Shown: in pieces, positions 17,596 to 27,164 of the stretch
Position numbering within the stretch: the stretch's first letter is position 1
Layout of the letters: every line of letters starts with the position of its first letter
Assembly (NCBI GenBank): GCA_007693785.1
Contig: RECY01000015.1
Coordinates: forward strand, 1-64,000
Source: Phycisphaerales bacterium
GTDB taxonomy: Bacteria; Planctomycetota; Phycisphaerae; Phycisphaerales; UBA1924
Length of the DNA: 64,000 bases
Reading direction: 5' to 3'
The notes under the pieces: model-generated
The model's input: the letters and a program-made list of their open reading frames with translations, nothing else
Told to the model about the DNA's origin: nothing
The model's database searches: none
Made by a program: the position numbers and the translations under genes

Positions 17596-20500
17596 TCAGT
17601 CGTCGCGTTCGAACCGCTCGCGGGCTCGTCGCTTGGCGGCGAGGAGGCCGCCGGGCTCGTCAGCGGGCGGCTTGGGCGTTGGCGCGGCTTTCGGTGGCTC
17701 GTCCGGAGCGGGTTTCTGTGCCGGAGGCGCGGTTGACGTCGGCGTTTCGGTCGCGGGCGTGGCTTCGCGGGCCGCTCGGCGGGTGGCGCGACGACGCGCC
17801 ATCGCCTCGTCACGGATCCGGGCGGCGTCGCCCTCGCCGAGCACCGCTCCGGGCTCGTTCCCGTCCGCGTCATCGCCGGTCCGGCGTGAGCGGAGCCCGC
17901 CGACGGTCGCGCTCGCCTGCTGCGAGCGGTCGGCGGTGCTCCCGGCGACGCTCGCGCGCCAGTCCCCGCCATAGGTTTTGCTGAGGAACCGGTCCCACGC
18001 CACGCGCCGCGTCCCGACGTCCAGCAGCAGGACGGCAACCGCCCAGAGCAGCAGCGTCCGCCAGAGCGGGGTCATCGCCAGCCGCGGCGGGACGTCACGC
18101 CGATCGAACAGGCCCTCGGGCGACGGGGCGTCGAGTTCGAACACGCGCCCGCCGGACTCGCGCGCGATCGCCTCCAGCAGCGCCGCGTTGCTTGCCAGCG
18201 ATCGCGCCGCCTGCCCGCTCGCGACGCTCGCCCCGCCCGTCACGGGCGGGAGTGACTCGCCCGCGGCGCTCGGGCGGATGACCGCGACGTACGTTCCCGC
18301 GCCCGACGTCGGCGCGCGGGCGCTGTACACCCCCGGGCCGGTCTGCTCGAGTCGGATCTCCTGCCCGCGCCCGTCTGGCCCGTAAATCGTGCCGCGAACG
18401 GTCAGCAGGTCCATCGGACGCCCGTCCGCGTCGGTCGCCTCGTAGCGGACGTGCAGCCCGTCCTCTTCGGCCCGAAGATCCAGCTCCCCACCGCGCCCGC
18501 CCGGCGGGCGCGAGGCGAGACGCACCACGCGCGTCCAGAGGTCCGCGTAGCCCGGCCAATCCAGCCAGCGCGACCCCCAGTCATGCGCGTCGCTCGTGAA
18601 CGCCACCACCTGCCCGAGCCCCGCGGCCCAGTGCGAGAGCAACGGCTCGCCCGTCGGCGCCAGCATCGCGTCGGTCACGGTCGGATCCTCGCGACGCTGG
18701 GTCAGCACCAGCCCGCCGAGCGCCGGCGCGTCGCCCAGGCCCGCCGTCAACGCCGAGCCCGAGTCCGTGATCACCGGCTCGAACAGCCCCTCCCGCACCA
18801 TCGGCTGGCGCAGCACGCGCACCGCGCTCAGGAACACCCTCGGCAGCACCGTCGGGTTCGTCACCGCGAAATACGCCCCGCCCCCGCGAGCCGCCATCGC
18901 GCTCAGCGTCTCGGTGTCCGCCATGTCGCCCAGCGCGATCGTCGTGACCCGGACGCCCCGCTCGAACAGCGCCTCGGCCTGGTCCGCCAGCACCTCGGAG
19001 CCCATCGAGAGCCCGTCGCTCAGCACCACAATCTGCTTCACCTTCGCGTCGCTCGCCAGGAGCTGATGCCCCGCTTCAGCGAGCGCCGGGCCGATATTTG
19101 TCCCGCCGCCGGAGACAATCCCCAGCGTGCGCTGCTGCGTGCGCTCCGGGTTGGTGTTGGGCCCGAGCGGCTGGATGACGTCGTACCCGATGTCGTGCGC
19201 GATGACGCCGACCAGGTCCTGCGGGTCGAGCGAGCCGACCGCCAGCGCCGCCGCCTCGTTCGCGATCGTCTGCAGGTCGCGAGTCGAGCCGCCCATCCGG
19301 GCGCGCATCGAGCCCGAGCGGTCGATCACGAACACGACCCCGGCCTCCGGCGTCACCAAGCGTTCCGGGAGCGCCAGCTCCACCGGGAGCAGCGGCTCCA
19401 CAGCCGTCCCGCGCCACGCGCCCGCGCCGAACGAGTCCGGCCCGCCCACCATCACCAGACCGCCGCCCATCTCACGCACGTACGCCGCCAGACGCGCCGC
19501 CCCGTCGCTCCCGATCTCCTCGGCCGCCACGTTCTGCAGCACGATCAGGTCGAACGCCTCCAGGCCCAGCACGTCCAGCGGAAAATCCGTCGGCGGGCGC
19601 AGCTCCACCCGGACGCCCGAAGACGCCAACGCACGCGACAGCACCGCGCCCGAGCCGCGCTCGTCCCCGCGGCTCACGCCGTCGAGCACCAGCACCGAGC
19701 CGCTCCCGGGCGTCAGCGTCACCGCCTCGGCGCGGTTGTTGTCCGCGAACGTATCGCTCGGGGGCTCGCCCTCCGGCGACGGGTCCGGCTCGAACACCGA
19801 CTCGAACCGGTGGATCCGACCCGCCTCCAGCGGCACCTCCACACGCACCACCGTCCGCCCCTCCGCCAGACGCACGCGCCGCCCCGAGCCCGCCTCCCCC
19901 GGCGACAGGTCCACCGCCTGCCCCTCGCGCAGCAAGCGCAGCGTCCCGGTCACCTCGTGCGTCGAGCGGAGCACGATCCGAACCGGGATCGTCGCCCCCT
20001 CCGCCGCACGCGGGGGCGTCTCCACGCCCTCCACGAGCACCTCGCGGTCCACCGTGTACCGCACCGGCGCGACGTCGATCGGCGTGCGCACGCCCCCGCT
20101 CGAACCCGCGCGGCTGAGCTGGGCGGCCGCCGACAACGCGTCGCCGCGCGTCTCGTTCCCGTCAGAGATCAGCACGAGACGCCCGGCCGCGTCGGCCGGA
20201 ATCAACGCCCCCGCGTACCGCAGCGCCGATTCGATGTCCGAGCCCGGCGAGCCGCGGAGATCCATCGAGCGGCCGGTCACGTCGGCGCGTGTCGGCGTCG
20301 CGACCGCGAACGAGCGCCCATCAAAGATCACGATCCCCGCGAGGTCGTCGGGCCCGCGCTCAGCGAGCGCGCCGCCGATCCAATCCCGCACCCGCGGGAG
20401 ATAGCTGGTCGAGCCGACCCCGCCCGAGCGCCGGACCGTCTCGGACACGTCCACGACGAACATCACCGCGAGGCGCTCGGTGCGCTGCACGCTCGCCGCC

Positions 20501-20667
20501 CCCGCGAGCGCCGCCGCGATCAACCCGAGCAGCACGACACGCAGCACGATCGCGCTCGCACGCCGATACCCGGTCATCCCCGTAAACCAACGCCACGCGA
20601 GCAGACCCATCGGGACCGCGAGCAGCATCAGCAGCAACCACCCCGGGCTGGCGAAACGCAGGTCCAT
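17596..20667 (-). CDS. VWA-domain membrane protein with glutamine-amidotransferase-like fold
   Basis: 1023 residues. The N-terminus has two TM helices (about 8-28 and 38-60) and the BatA-like start MDLRFASPGWLLLMLLAVPM. A first VWA-like domain follows (VMFVVDVSETV); a later full VWA has the MIDAS-type VVFVIDRSGSMRARM with DLVGVIAHD. Between them is an amidotransferase-like segment (FDLIVLQNVAAEE, EMGGGLVMVGGPDSFGAG) without the catalytic Cys, as in many planctomycete VWA proteins. A last TM lies near residue 900, then a charged Pro-rich cytoplasmic tail. The upstream gene's TAG abuts its ATG, so they form one unit. Confidence 0.83.
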   Translation of the reverse strand: MDLRFASPGWLLLMLLAVPMGLLAWRWFTGMTGYRRASAIVLRVVLLGLIAAALAGAASVQRTERLAVMFVVDVSETVRRSGGVGSTSYLPRVRDWIGGALAERGPDDLAGIVIFDGRSFAVATPTRADVTGRSMDLRGSPGSDIESALRYAGALIPADAAGRLVLISDGNETRGDALSAAAQLSRAGSSGGVRTPIDVAPVRYTVDREVLVEGVETPPRAAEGATIPVRIVLRSTHEVTGTLRLLREGQAVDLSPGEAGSGRRVRLAEGRTVVRVEVPLEAGRIHRFESVFEPDPSPEGEPPSDTFADNNRAEAVTLTPGSGSVLVLDGVSRGDERGSGAVLSRALASSGVRVELRPPTDFPLDVLGLEAFDLIVLQNVAAEEIGSDGAARLAAYVREMGGGLVMVGGPDSFGAGAWRGTAVEPLLPVELALPERLVTPEAGVVFVIDRSGSMRARMGGSTRDLQTIANEAAALAVGSLDPQDLVGVIAHDIGYDVIQPLGPNTNPERTQQRTLGIVSGGGTNIGPALAEAGHQLLASDAKVKQIVVLSDGLSMGSEVLADQAEALFERGVRVTTIALGDMADTETLSAMAARGGGAYFAVTNPTVLPRVFLSAVRVLRQPMVREGLFEPVITDSGSALTAGLGDAPALGGLVLTQRREDPTVTDAMLAPTGEPLLSHWAAGLGQVVAFTSDAHDWGSRWLDWPGYADLWTRVVRLASRPPGGRGGELDLRAEEDGLHVRYEATDADGRPMDLLTVRGTIYGPDGRGQEIRLEQTGPGVYSARAPTSGAGTYVAVIRPSAAGESLPPVTGGASVASGQAARSLASNAALLEAIARESGGRVFELDAPSPEGLFDRRDVPPRLAMTPLWRTLLLWAVAVLLLDVGTRRVAWDRFLSKTYGGDWRASVAGSTADRSQQASATVGGLRSRRTGDDADGNEPGAVLGEGDAARIRDEAMARRRATRRAAREATPATETPTSTAPPAQKPAPDEPPKAAPTPKPPADEPGGLLAAKRRARERFERDD

Positions 20668-23433
20668 CTATGAACCGCCCCCGCCACCACTCCCGGCACC
20701 AGTGCCCGTTCGGTCCGCGTCGCGGGCCCGCTCGGTCGCGGGCGCGGGCGCCGGTGGCGACTCGCTGGCGCGTTGCTCCACACGCTCGAACACCCGGCGG
20801 ATCAGGTCCCGCCGACGCGCGGGCACCGTCTGCTGCTCCAGCGCGCGTTCGGCTGCGCCCACCGCCTCGCGCAGGCGCGACGCGACCGCTTCGCGCCCTC
20901 GCCCCACGCCCTCGCCCGCCTCGCCGTCACCCAGCCACTCGGCGATCACGCGGTCCTGCTCGCCCGCCTCGGCGTCCGGGCTCCGCGCGTCCACCGTCTG
21001 GCTCGGACGCGAACGCAGGTCATCCGGGCGCGTCGCCGGACCCTCCGCGAGCCGCTCACCCAAGCTCGGTGGAGACGCCTCGGGCTCGGGCTCGGGCTCG
21101 ACCCCGCGCAGCCGGTCCGCCCGCTCGCGCAGACGACGGGCGGACTCTCGGGCCGACTCCGCGTCCGGCTGCGACTCGCGCAGCTCGCGCACGCGCTCGC
21201 TCAGCGAACGCCCGTCCGCCTCGCCCCGACCGATCCCTTCGCCGTCGCCCGCGTCCGCACTATCGGGAGACGCGTCCCCCGCGCCCTCGCCGAAGCCGTC
21301 CGCGTCGCCTCCCTCCGCCTCACCCCTGCCGACGCCCTCGCCGCCCGGATCGGGCTCGCCCGCGCCGGGGGCGGGCTCGCCCCCCGCATCCCCCGCCTCG
21401 CCCTCGCCCGGCTGCGCTTCGCCCGGAGCGGGCTGTGCCCCGCCGTCCGACCCTTCCTGACCACCCTGGGCCGGCTCACCCGGCATCCCCTCCGCGGGCT
21501 CGCCCCCCGCGCCCGGCTCGTCTTCGCCCCCAGGCGAGGGCTCGCCCTCGCCCGCCTGGTCGCCGGCGACGTCGCCCTCGGGGGCGTCGGTGTCAGACTC
21601 GGGCGGCTGGCCGCGGAGCCCGTCCGCCGCATCGCTCGCCCGCTCGGCCGCTTCCTGCTCGGCTTCGAGCGCCTCGGGCGTGGGTGGCGGGCCCGCGGGG
21701 CGGTCGGCATCCGGCATCATCGGCGCCGGGGCGCCGTCCGGCGCGGGCGCCGCCTCGCGCTCGCCGGGTGTCGAGCCCGGCTCGGGGTCACCGCCCGGGC
21801 TGTCGCCCGCCCGATCGCCGGGGGCATCACCCGGCTCGTCGGTTGGCTCATCGCGGGATCCGTCGCCGGGGTCGCGTTCGCGTGTTTCGCCTTCCCCGGG
21901 CGCCGGGGTCTCGGAGGGTTCCTCCGCCCCGCCCTCGCGATCGGGCGGTTCCGGGGCGCGGGGCTCCGAGGGCGGGCCCAGCGGCTCGCCAGCATCGGGC
22001 GTCGGCTCGGATGCCGGTTCCTGTTCCGGCTCGGATCCCGGCTCCGGCTCGGCGTCGGGCTCGGGGGGCTCGGGCTCTTGCTCGAAGGGGGGCTCCTGCG
22101 CGCTCGGCGGCGTCGGCTCGCGATCGGCTTCCGGCTCGCGCACGCGGTCCGCCTCGTCGCGCAGGCCCTCCTCGATCGCCTCCGCCGCACGATCCGCCGC
22201 GTCACGCGCCCGCTCACGCTCCGCAGCCTCCGACGCACGGTCCGCCAACCGGTCCGCCTCCGCAGGATCCAGCCCCGCCTCGCGTAACGCCTCGACCAAG
22301 CGGTCACGCTCCGACGCCAGCTCCCGCGCCGACGAAGGGTCCGTCTCGCCCAGCGCCCGCGCCACGTCGTCGAGCACGCTCGAGTCCTGCGGCGCTTCCG
22401 AACGAGCGGCCTCCACCGCGTCCGCCAAGCGGTCCAGCTCCGCCGCAAGACGCTCACGCTCCGACTCGTCCATCCGCGCCGCCTGCTCGCGCAAGCGGTC
22501 CGCCTCGTCTTCCACGCCCGCGAAATCACCCTCGCGCAGGCGCTCCGCCAGGGCTCGCGCGCGATCGAGTTCATCCGGGTTCAATCGCTCGAATCGCTCG
22601 CGGGCCGCCTCGCGCTCGCGTTCGGTGCGACGGGCTTCGCGCTCGGCACGCTCGGCGAGGGCTTCCAGCCGACCGGCGGCCTCCGTACGCACCTCGCTCG
22701 CCGATCGCCCGCTCCCGCGCGTCAGCTCCTCTTCCAGCTCGCGCAGGCGTTCGAGCTCTTCGCTGGACGCGGCATCGACCCCGCGATCCCGGGTGGCTTC
22801 GGCGGCCGCTTCGGTCGCCTCCCGCACCTCGGACGCCGCCTCGCGACGGGCGTCGAGTTCGGCCGCGGCGCGGAGCTCGGCCTCACGCATCGAAGCCGCC
22901 TCGGTCCAGGCCGCGTACGGAAGCAACGCGCCCCCCGCCGCAACGATGCCCAGCACGATCGGCCACGCCACCCACGTCGCGCCCGCGCGGATCGGGTAGA
23001 CCTTCCGCAAGTCGGCCTGACGCGCGGCTTGCTCGGCGTCCGAAGCCGCCCACGACGCGAACGCGTCCCGCGCGTGCGTCAGCCCGACCGCCGACGACAG
23101 GCGGTCGCGGAACCCAAGGGCCGAGTCGATCGTGACGGCCGCCGACAGCGCCCCCGGGCGCGCCCGCCAGGATCGCACGAGCGCCCACGCGATCGCCGCG
23201 GAGGCCGGCACGCCGACCATCGCCCACCACGGAACACCCGCCTCGCGCCCCCATCCGAGCAGGCGGTCGCCCCCGACCAGAGCCGCGGAAACCCCGCCCG
23301 CGATCAGCAACGCCCGCCCGGACCGGGCGACCAAATCGCGCACGAACGCACGCCGACGGGCCCGCCGGATCAACTCGCTGGTCTGGGTCGTGTGTCTCGG
23401 GTTGGCTCGCCCTTCGGGCTCCCGCGGGGTCAT
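20668..23433 (-). CDS. Large E/P/G-rich membrane protein, DUF4175-like
   Basis: About 921 residues. The N-terminal ~190 hold three hydrophobic helices (around LLIAGGVSAALVGGDRLLGW, WWAMVGVPASAAIAWAL and WVAWPIVLGIVAAGGALLPY). Then come ~250 residues of Arg/Glu/Ala coiled coil, a ~260-residue low-complexity tract of Glu, Pro, Gly, Asp and Ser, and a basic C-terminus. This architecture resembles DUF4175-type partners of VWA proteins; the match is structural, not motif-based. ATG 23433 is preferred to GTG 23439 because TAGGAT ends 6 nt before it. No MoxR ATPase or DUF58 gene, the usual companions, lies upstream. Confidence 0.72.
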   Translation of the reverse strand: MTPREPEGRANPRHTTQTSELIRRARRRAFVRDLVARSGRALLIAGGVSAALVGGDRLLGWGREAGVPWWAMVGVPASAAIAWALVRSWRARPGALSAAVTIDSALGFRDRLSSAVGLTHARDAFASWAASDAEQAARQADLRKVYPIRAGATWVAWPIVLGIVAAGGALLPYAAWTEAASMREAELRAAAELDARREAASEVREATEAAAEATRDRGVDAASSEELERLRELEEELTRGSGRSASEVRTEAAGRLEALAERAEREARRTEREREAARERFERLNPDELDRARALAERLREGDFAGVEDEADRLREQAARMDESERERLAAELDRLADAVEAARSEAPQDSSVLDDVARALGETDPSSARELASERDRLVEALREAGLDPAEADRLADRASEAAERERARDAADRAAEAIEEGLRDEADRVREPEADREPTPPSAQEPPFEQEPEPPEPDAEPEPGSEPEQEPASEPTPDAGEPLGPPSEPRAPEPPDREGGAEEPSETPAPGEGETRERDPGDGSRDEPTDEPGDAPGDRAGDSPGGDPEPGSTPGEREAAPAPDGAPAPMMPDADRPAGPPPTPEALEAEQEAAERASDAADGLRGQPPESDTDAPEGDVAGDQAGEGEPSPGGEDEPGAGGEPAEGMPGEPAQGGQEGSDGGAQPAPGEAQPGEGEAGDAGGEPAPGAGEPDPGGEGVGRGEAEGGDADGFGEGAGDASPDSADAGDGEGIGRGEADGRSLSERVRELRESQPDAESARESARRLRERADRLRGVEPEPEPEASPPSLGERLAEGPATRPDDLRSRPSQTVDARSPDAEAGEQDRVIAEWLGDGEAGEGVGRGREAVASRLREAVGAAERALEQQTVPARRRDLIRRVFERVEQRASESPPAPAPATERARDADRTGTGAGSGGGGGS

Positions 23434-23439
23434 GGTCAC

Positions 23440-23445
23440 ATCCTA
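23440..23445 (-). promoter_or_regulatory. -10-like hexamer, DUF4175-like gene
   Basis: TAGGAT on the minus strand ends 6 nt before ATG 23433. Confidence 0.38.
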
Positions 23446-23588
23446 ACCGGCGGCGGCACCGCCCTCGGCGCCGGGCCGCCTCCAGAGAGTTGTACGGGGT
23501 GCGGTTCGTCCAGGTGCGTCGCTCCGATGCCGCGTCCGCGGGATGCGGGGGTTGTGCGGCGGTTCATCCGTCGGCGGATTCGGGCCGA

Positions 23589-23594
23589 TACCCT
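23589..23594 (+). promoter_or_regulatory. -10-like hexamer, trpD
   Basis: TACCCT ends 8 nt before the trpD ATG at 23603. No Shine-Dalgarno is visible. Confidence 0.38.
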
Positions 23595-23602
23595 TGGGCC
23601 GA

Positions 23603-24682
23603 ATGCCCGATCCATCGTCCAACCCGTCGTCGTCCGCCGCGGCAGACGTGCTGCTTGCCTCGCTCCGCACGCTGACGCGTGGGCAGCGTCTGGATGAAGC
23701 GCAGGCCGAGCGCCTGTTCGCGCTCCTGCTCGCAGGGGAACTCGACGACGCGCAGATCGGCGCGGTGCTGGCGCTCTGCCCGCCCGGGCAGCTCGCGCCG
23801 GAGGAGCTTGTCGGGGCCGCCCGCGTCATGCGCGCGCACGTCACACGCGTGCCCTACGAGCCCGGGCCCGGCGAATCCCTGATCGACACCTGCGGCACCG
23901 GGGGCGCGCCCAAGACCTTCAACATCTCCACCGTCGCCGCGTTGATCGCGGCCGGCGCGAAGCCGTCGGAGGGACGCCCCCGCGCGGTCGTCGCCAAGCA
24001 CGGCAACCGCTCGCGCACCGGGCGGGGCTCGGCGGAGGTGCTGGAATCACTCGGCGTTCGCGTCGAGGCCTCGCCGGAGACCCAGGCCGCCTGTTTGCGC
24101 GAGGCCGGCGTCTGCTTCAGCTTCGCGATCCATCACCACCCCGCGATGCGCCACGCCGCGGGCCCGCGCCGGTCGCTCGGCGTGCCCACGATCTTCAACT
24201 GCCTCGGCCCGCTCACCAACCCCGCGGGCGCACGACGCCAGCTCATCGGCGTCTTCGACCGAGCCCTCGTCGACCCGATGGCCTCGGCGCTCGCCGCACT
24301 CGGCGCCGAGCACGCGATGGTCGTCCACGGCGACGACGGGCTGGACGAGCTCACCACCACAACCACCACAACGATGGCCCGCGTGCGCGCGGGCGCGGTG
24401 ACGCGGGAACGCCTCGACGCCGAATCGCTCGGGCTCCGGCGCGCAACGCTGGCAGAGCTGGCGGTGGAAACGGTCGGCGAAGCCGCCGAAGCCGTGCGCC
24501 GCGTGCTCGCGGGCGAGCCCGGGGCGAAGCGCGACATCGCGCTGCTCTCGGCGGCCGCGGCGCTCACGGTGGCGGACGCCGCACCCGACATGCCCGAGGG
24601 CGTGCGCCTGGCGGCTGAAGCCGTGGACAGCGGGCGCGCGAGCGCGGCGCTCGCGAAACTCATCGAGTGCTCCCACGCGTGA
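23603..24682 (+). CDS. trpD: Anthranilate phosphoribosyltransferase
   Basis: Joins anthranilate to PRPP in tryptophan synthesis. 359 residues. Anthranilate and PRPP site motifs: LIDTCGTGGAPKTFNISTVA, VVAKHGNRSRTGRGSAEVLE, FAIHHHPAMRHAAGPRRSLG, FNCLGPLTNPAGARRQ and MVVHGDDGLDELT. After that last motif is a run of seven Thr codons (24353-24373) where most homologues have a mixed short stretch. ATG 23603 is chosen over the open frame from 23543 because TACCCT sits 8 nt upstream. It is isolated from any other trp gene. Confidence 0.93.
   Translation: MPDPSSNPSSSAAADVLLASLRTLTRGQRLDEAQAERLFALLLAGELDDAQIGAVLALCPPGQLAPEELVGAARVMRAHVTRVPYEPGPGESLIDTCGTGGAPKTFNISTVAALIAAGAKPSEGRPRAVVAKHGNRSRTGRGSAEVLESLGVRVEASPETQAACLREAGVCFSFAIHHHPAMRHAAGPRRSLGVPTIFNCLGPLTNPAGARRQLIGVFDRALVDPMASALAALGAEHAMVVHGDDGLDELTTTTTTTMARVRAGAVTRERLDAESLGLRRATLAELAVETVGEAAEAVRRVLAGEPGAKRDIALLSAAAALTVADAAPDMPEGVRLAAEAVDSGRASAALAKLIECSHA
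24353..24373 (+). repeat. ACC/ACA microsatellite encoding seven Thr
   Basis: Seven consecutive threonine codons (ACC ACC ACA ACC ACC ACA ACG) inside trpD. Slippage would change length in whole codons. Confidence 0.8.
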
Positions 24683-24737
24683 ACCCCGCGGCCGGCTTGG
24701 GTGCCCGGCGCCCCTCGCCGGGGCTCACACACCGGGC

Positions 24738-27092
24738 TCATCGCGTTCCAACAAGCTCGATCGTGCGCCCGAACAGGTGCGGGATCTCCTCGGACGAATC
24801 GAGCCAGCTCACCACGCTCTCGGCATCTTTGGTGATCATCGCGTAGCGCACGCCCCCGCTCTCCGCGTCCAGCGGCTCGAGCCAGAGCACGACGTCGGTG
24901 TCGCCGCGCCGCACCTGCGGGAGCAACTCCATCAGGAGCGTGCTCTCAAGCGGGCGACGCCCGCGGCTCGCCCGCAGGCGCGCCGTCAGCTCCACCGCCT
25001 GCGCGTCCGCGTCCGGATCGGCTTCGGTGCTCTCCCACGCGCCGACACCCAGCACGCGCGCCCCGCGATCGCGGACGGCCTGCACGCCGCCCGCCAAACT
25101 CGTGCGGAAGGCCTCGCTCACCGGCGGGCGGAAATCGCTGATGACAAGATACGTCGTTCCTTCGAGGCTCAGGTGCGCCGGCAGGGCCGACGGATCCTGA
25201 CGGGGGAGCGCGTACGGGCTGCGTCCGTGCGCGGGCGTCCGATCGCCCACACCGCTCGCGACGCCCGTCACGCCTTCGGTAAAGACCGCCGCCAGCTCGC
25301 GCCGCGTCTCGGGGCTGCTGGTCCCCATGCGGACGACCATCGCCGCAAACCCGACGCAGACCGCCAGAAAGAGGAACAGCGCGATCGCGACGCCCGCGTT
25401 GCCGCCGGAGGCGTGCTGACGAGCCGCACCGCTCGCCCCGCGACGCCGTTGCACGCGGGTGCGGGCTCGCTGGCGGGCGGCCTCAGCGCGCGAGCGGGCG
25501 TTAGCGAGTTGCTGCTTCGCCGGCGCGCGCACGCCGGCTGCGACGCGCTGCCCCCGGCGCGGGCCCGCCGGCTCATGCGAGCGTGCCACGCCGGGCTCGG
25601 CGGTCGCCCCGTCCACCCGGTATCGCCCGGTCCACCAGTTCGCGACGACGAGACTGGGACGCGTGCGCTCGGCATCGGCGCGATGCGGGCCCGCTTCCGG
25701 CCGCGGCGTCCGCCGAGCGCCGCCTGCCGCCGCGGCGGCAGCGCCGAAGCCCAGGTCCGGCTCGGGCGACTCGCCATCGCCCGTAGTTGCGTCGGCCGCG
25801 CCCGCGACACTCGGCAGCATCGCCGGCTTGACCGCGAACGGGTCCGAAGCCGACCGCACCGCGTCCAGGTCCGCCAGCATCTCAGCGGCCGAGGCGTACC
25901 GCTTGTCGTACTCGGCCATCGCGCGGCGCACGATCCACCGCACCGCGTCCGGGCAGCGCTTGGTGATCTGGCTCAGCCCGCCGTGCGCGGGGAAGGAGTT
26001 CTCGATCATGCTGAACAGCACCGCACCCGCGGCGTACACGTCGAACTTCGCCCCGTCGACCTGGTGCACCTTCACGCCCCGCAGCGCCATGCGCACCAGC
26101 TCCGGGTCGCGGAAGTACTCGGTCCCGTGCGTGGTCAGCGTCATCGCCGAGCGCAGCGGCGTGACGAGCCCGAGGTCGACCACGTGCGCGCGCCCGTCGT
26201 GGATGATGATGTTGTCGGGCTTCACGTCCTTGTGCCAGAGCCCCCCGCGGTGATAGTCGCCCAGCGTGCGCACAAGATCGGCGGCGTAGGTCATCGCCGA
26301 GCGCAGGTCACGGTCGTTCAGCCCGCCCGCACCGCTGTGCGCGTGCAGGCGCGTCGTTACAAGCCCGAGCGGCTCGCCCGGGACGTACCGCATGATGTAA
26401 AAGAACCGCTCGTCGTTCAGCTCGTGGTCGAGCACGAGCCCGAGGCGACGGGCCGCGTCGAGCGCTCGGCTCTCGCGCACGATCTGCGGCAGGCTGCTCC
26501 CGTCGGCGAGGCTGAAGCTCTTGATCACGACCTGATCGACGTCCCCGAGCCCGCGCCGCTCGAAAGCGGCGCGGCGGGTCTCGGGGGGCGCAGCGACATA
26601 GAGCTTGCGCCCCGCTCCCCCGCCCTTGAGCGAGCCGATGATTGTGTAGCCCTCGAACTGCCCCGTGCGTTTGGTGGGCGTGTCGCGCGTCGGTGCGGCG
26701 GCGATCGCGGCCGGGAGACGCTCTTCGAGCCCCTCGGTCAGACCGTGGAGCAGCAGGAACCGCGCCGGGTGCCCGATCAGGACGCGGTAAAGGCAGGCGC
26801 CAAGGGTCGAGACTTCCGCCGAGACCGCGCGCCCGAAGTGGGCCGAGGCGCTCCATCGCCCGATCGCGATGTTCGCGATCACCAGAAACGCAAACAGCGC
26901 GACCGTCATGACCGCGCCGACGGCGCGGACGGTGTCGCCCAGCATGCCGAAGATGAACTTCACCACGTGCGTGATGAGCCAGCCCGTGCCCTTGAAGGCC
27001 GGCCAGAGCGCGTAGCGGATGAGCAGGACCGAGAGCGCGATGCCGAGCACGCCCCCGGTCAGGATCAGCATCATCGTCATCAGGGGGGCCAT
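24738..27092 (-). CDS. Transmembrane Ser/Thr protein kinase
   Basis: 784 residues. The N-terminus has two or three TM helices within about residues 1-85. The kinase domain (about 150-420) has a Gly-rich loop (IIGSLKGGGAGRKLYV), the ATP-binding Lys in QVVIKSFS, a catalytic loop HKDVKPDN (usual HRD becomes HKD), DLG in place of DFG, and an APE-like RDPELVR. An Arg/Ala-rich linker, another TM (VAIALFLFLAVCVGFAAMVV) and a ~130-residue exported C-terminal domain follow. It lies 72 bp downstream of a sigma factor on the same strand, suggesting a kinase-controlled sigma pathway. GGAGAA precedes the ATG. Confidence 0.86.
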   Translation of the reverse strand: MAPLMTMMLILTGGVLGIALSVLLIRYALWPAFKGTGWLITHVVKFIFGMLGDTVRAVGAVMTVALFAFLVIANIAIGRWSASAHFGRAVSAEVSTLGACLYRVLIGHPARFLLLHGLTEGLEERLPAAIAAAPTRDTPTKRTGQFEGYTIIGSLKGGGAGRKLYVAAPPETRRAAFERRGLGDVDQVVIKSFSLADGSSLPQIVRESRALDAARRLGLVLDHELNDERFFYIMRYVPGEPLGLVTTRLHAHSGAGGLNDRDLRSAMTYAADLVRTLGDYHRGGLWHKDVKPDNIIIHDGRAHVVDLGLVTPLRSAMTLTTHGTEYFRDPELVRMALRGVKVHQVDGAKFDVYAAGAVLFSMIENSFPAHGGLSQITKRCPDAVRWIVRRAMAEYDKRYASAAEMLADLDAVRSASDPFAVKPAMLPSVAGAADATTGDGESPEPDLGFGAAAAAAGGARRTPRPEAGPHRADAERTRPSLVVANWWTGRYRVDGATAEPGVARSHEPAGPRRGQRVAAGVRAPAKQQLANARSRAEAARQRARTRVQRRRGASGAARQHASGGNAGVAIALFLFLAVCVGFAAMVVRMGTSSPETRRELAAVFTEGVTGVASGVGDRTPAHGRSPYALPRQDPSALPAHLSLEGTTYLVISDFRPPVSEAFRTSLAGGVQAVRDRGARVLGVGAWESTEADPDADAQAVELTARLRASRGRRPLESTLLMELLPQVRRGDTDVVLWLEPLDAESGGVRYAMITKDAESVVSWLDSSEEIPHLFGRTIELVGTR

Positions 27093-27164
27093 GCGCGTTC
27101 TCCAGAGCGCCCGATCCGCGGTCGGCGTGCCCGATCGCCCGGGTTGGTGCGCCGGCGAGGGGCT

